24,027 nucleotides of DNA from Nitrososphaeria archaeon (GTDB lineage: Archaea; Thermoproteota; Nitrososphaeria; JACIWG01). The notes under the pieces are model-generated. The model saw only the letters and a program-made list of their open reading frames with translations. It was not told the DNA's origin and searched no databases. Numbering within the stretch: the first letter of the stretch is position 1; every line of letters starts with the position of its first letter. The position numbers were made by a program, and so were the translations under genes. The stretch lies in NCBI GenBank assembly GCA_029776125.1, contig JARVJS010000080.1, positions 1 to 24,027 of the forward strand, in the 5' to 3' direction. Shown here piece after piece: positions 23,387 through 24,027 of this stretch.

Positions 23387-23830
23387 TCACATAAGACCAA
23401 GTTCCTCAATTTTAGCCAAAACTTCTTCAGCATGGTTTTCAGGATTAACTTTGTCAAAAACGTATCTAAGAATACCCTCTTTATCAAATATGAACGTAAC
23501 TCTTTCTGCAACTCCAGAAGGTCTTAGTACACCAAATGTTTCTGACACTTTCTTATCATAGTCTGCAATTAATGTAAAATTTAATGAGTGTGTTAGATAA
23601 AATCTTTTGTGTGAATCGATATCTTGAACACTGACACCAACGACATTTATGTCCTTGAACCTACCCATATTATCTCTAAAAGAGCAAGCTTCTTTTGTAC
23701 AGCCTGGGGTAAAATCTTTTGGATAAAAGTATATTACTGTAACCTTGCCAACAAAGTCTCTAAAATTTATTTTTTCACCATTTTGATCTAATGCTACAAT
23801 TTCTGGAATTTGTGCACCAACTTTAAGCAT
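23387..23830 (-). CDS. bcp: Peroxiredoxin, PrxQ/BCP type
   Basis: A thiol peroxidase that reduces hydrogen peroxide and organic peroxides. The peroxidatic Cys44 is in KDFTPGCTKEAC and the resolving Cys49 is five residues later, the arrangement typical of PrxQ; the Pro/Thr before Cys44 and the Arg in the later FGVLRPSG are present. 147 residues is normal. It is the first gene of the operon with the polyferredoxin and AOR, perhaps protecting those oxygen-sensitive enzymes. ATG 23830 lies 26 nt from a TATA-like minus-strand TTTAATAAT (23860-23852), so leaderless. Confidence 0.93.
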   Translation of the reverse strand: MLKVGAQIPEIVALDQNGEKINFRDFVGKVTVIYFYPKDFTPGCTKEACSFRDNMGRFKDINVVGVSVQDIDSHKRFYLTHSLNFTLIADYDKKVSETFGVLRPSGVAERVTFIFDKEGILRYVFDKVNPENHAEEVLAKIEELGLM

Positions 23831-23913
23831 GAATAAAAATACTTCGATAGTATTATTAAAATATTTTGGAATCTTGAGTAAAAATTAGGTTACAAAGCTA
23901 GTATTAGAAAAAA

Positions 23914-23926
23914 TTTTATAAATATA
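23914..23926 (+). promoter_or_regulatory. TATA box of the small ferredoxin gene
   Basis: TTTTATAAATATA, centre about 23919, lies 26 nt before ATG 23945, predicting a leaderless message. Confidence 0.55.
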
Positions 23927-23944
23927 CTCCCATATGTTATACTT

Positions 23945-24027
23945 ATGCCATATAGGATTACGATAGATAGGGGTTTATGCATTTCGTGTGGTGCAGCTCC
24001 AGCAACCTGTCCTAAAGTTTATGAGCT
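23945..24027 (+). CDS. Small ferredoxin, 5' part only
   Basis: The reading frame from ATG 23945 gives MPYRITIDRGLCISCGAAPATCPKVYE before the window ends. It looks like the start of a single-cluster archaeal ferredoxin of about 65-100 residues. The usual C-x2-C-x2-C-x3-CP is CISCGAAPATCP here: the third position is Ala, leaving only three cysteines in the first half unless the fourth lies beyond the edge. It could hold a 3Fe-4S cluster or a 4Fe-4S cluster with another ligand, as in some archaeal ferredoxins. It would be an electron partner for the divergent AOR operon. Confidence 0.8.
   Translation, partial: MPYRITIDRGLCISCGAAPATCPKVYE

Noticed and set aside
1..24027. CRISPR array, insertion sequence or rRNA
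   Set aside because: No regularly spaced repeats, transposase motifs or rRNA-like sequence were seen on either strand.

Overview
The window is AT-rich archaeal DNA. The strongest evidence is the contiguous HMG-CoA synthase / acetoacetyl-CoA thiolase / DUF35 Zn-ribbon-OB trio, which is the archaeal form of the entry to the mevalonate (isoprenoid lipid) pathway. Supporting evidence is a tRNA-Arg whose sequence breaks off into an intron after position 37, TATA boxes about 26 nt before many start codons (leaderless transcripts), an aldehyde:ferredoxin oxidoreductase of the tungsten family, and two copies of a small helical domain that I recall from Thaumarchaeota-type genomes (NitrOD5-like). The gene mix (AOR, ferredoxins, rubrerythrin, PrxQ, malic enzyme, malate dehydrogenase) suggests an anaerobic or microaerophilic, probably heterotrophic archaeon of the TACK group. 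The lineage is an inference.

Layout. 1-57 is a truncated tRNA-Arg(CCU) on the minus strand. 143-844 is a decayed HEPN-MNT (HepT-MntA type) toxin-antitoxin cassette with several frameshifts. 913-3962 carries an Fe-dependent alcohol dehydrogenase of the hydroxyacid-oxoacid transhydrogenase type, a ThiS/MoaD-like sulfur carrier on the other strand, and malic enzyme. 4049-6884, all minus, holds rubrerythrin, a NitrOD5-like protein preceded by a probable 37-residue gene, Trm112 and phosphomannomutase. 7014-9662 is the mevalonate trio. 9687-12282 has a HAD phosphatase, a dihydrolipoamide dehydrogenase, a second NitrOD5-like protein and a small winged-helix protein. 12334-16180, all minus, is a sugar nucleotidyltransferase, a polysaccharide flippase and a soluble PAS-PAS histidine kinase. 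16274-18231 pairs an NHL beta-propeller with an OYE-type flavin oxidoreductase. 18236-21195 contains a winged-helix/VIT1 fusion, malate dehydrogenase, a flavin-reductase-like protein and a DUF523 protein. 21201-23830, minus, is a PrxQ, four-cluster ferredoxin and AOR operon. The window ends inside a small ferredoxin gene.

How the genes fit together. Malic enzyme and malate dehydrogenase interconvert pyruvate, malate and oxaloacetate. AOR with its polyferredoxin subunit and the small ferredoxin handle low-potential electrons, and the ThiS/MoaD-like protein may serve the pterin cofactor AOR needs. Phosphomannomutase, nucleotidyltransferase and flippase suit synthesis and export of a surface glycan. 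Rubrerythrin and PrxQ protect against peroxide. Two initiation modes are visible: promoter-proximal genes are leaderless with a TATA about 26 nt upstream, while operon-internal genes use Shine-Dalgarno motifs and often TTG or GTG starts.

Most of the window is ordinary housekeeping. The items most worth a second look are the new small gene at 4943-5056, the two NitrOD5-like paralogues, the winged-helix/VIT1 fusion, the decayed HEPN-MNT module, the single palindromic bidirectional promoter at 20704-20719, a Glu in place of the catalytic Asp of malate dehydrogenase, and a ferredoxin lacking one cluster cysteine. I do not see a clear undescribed multi-gene system.
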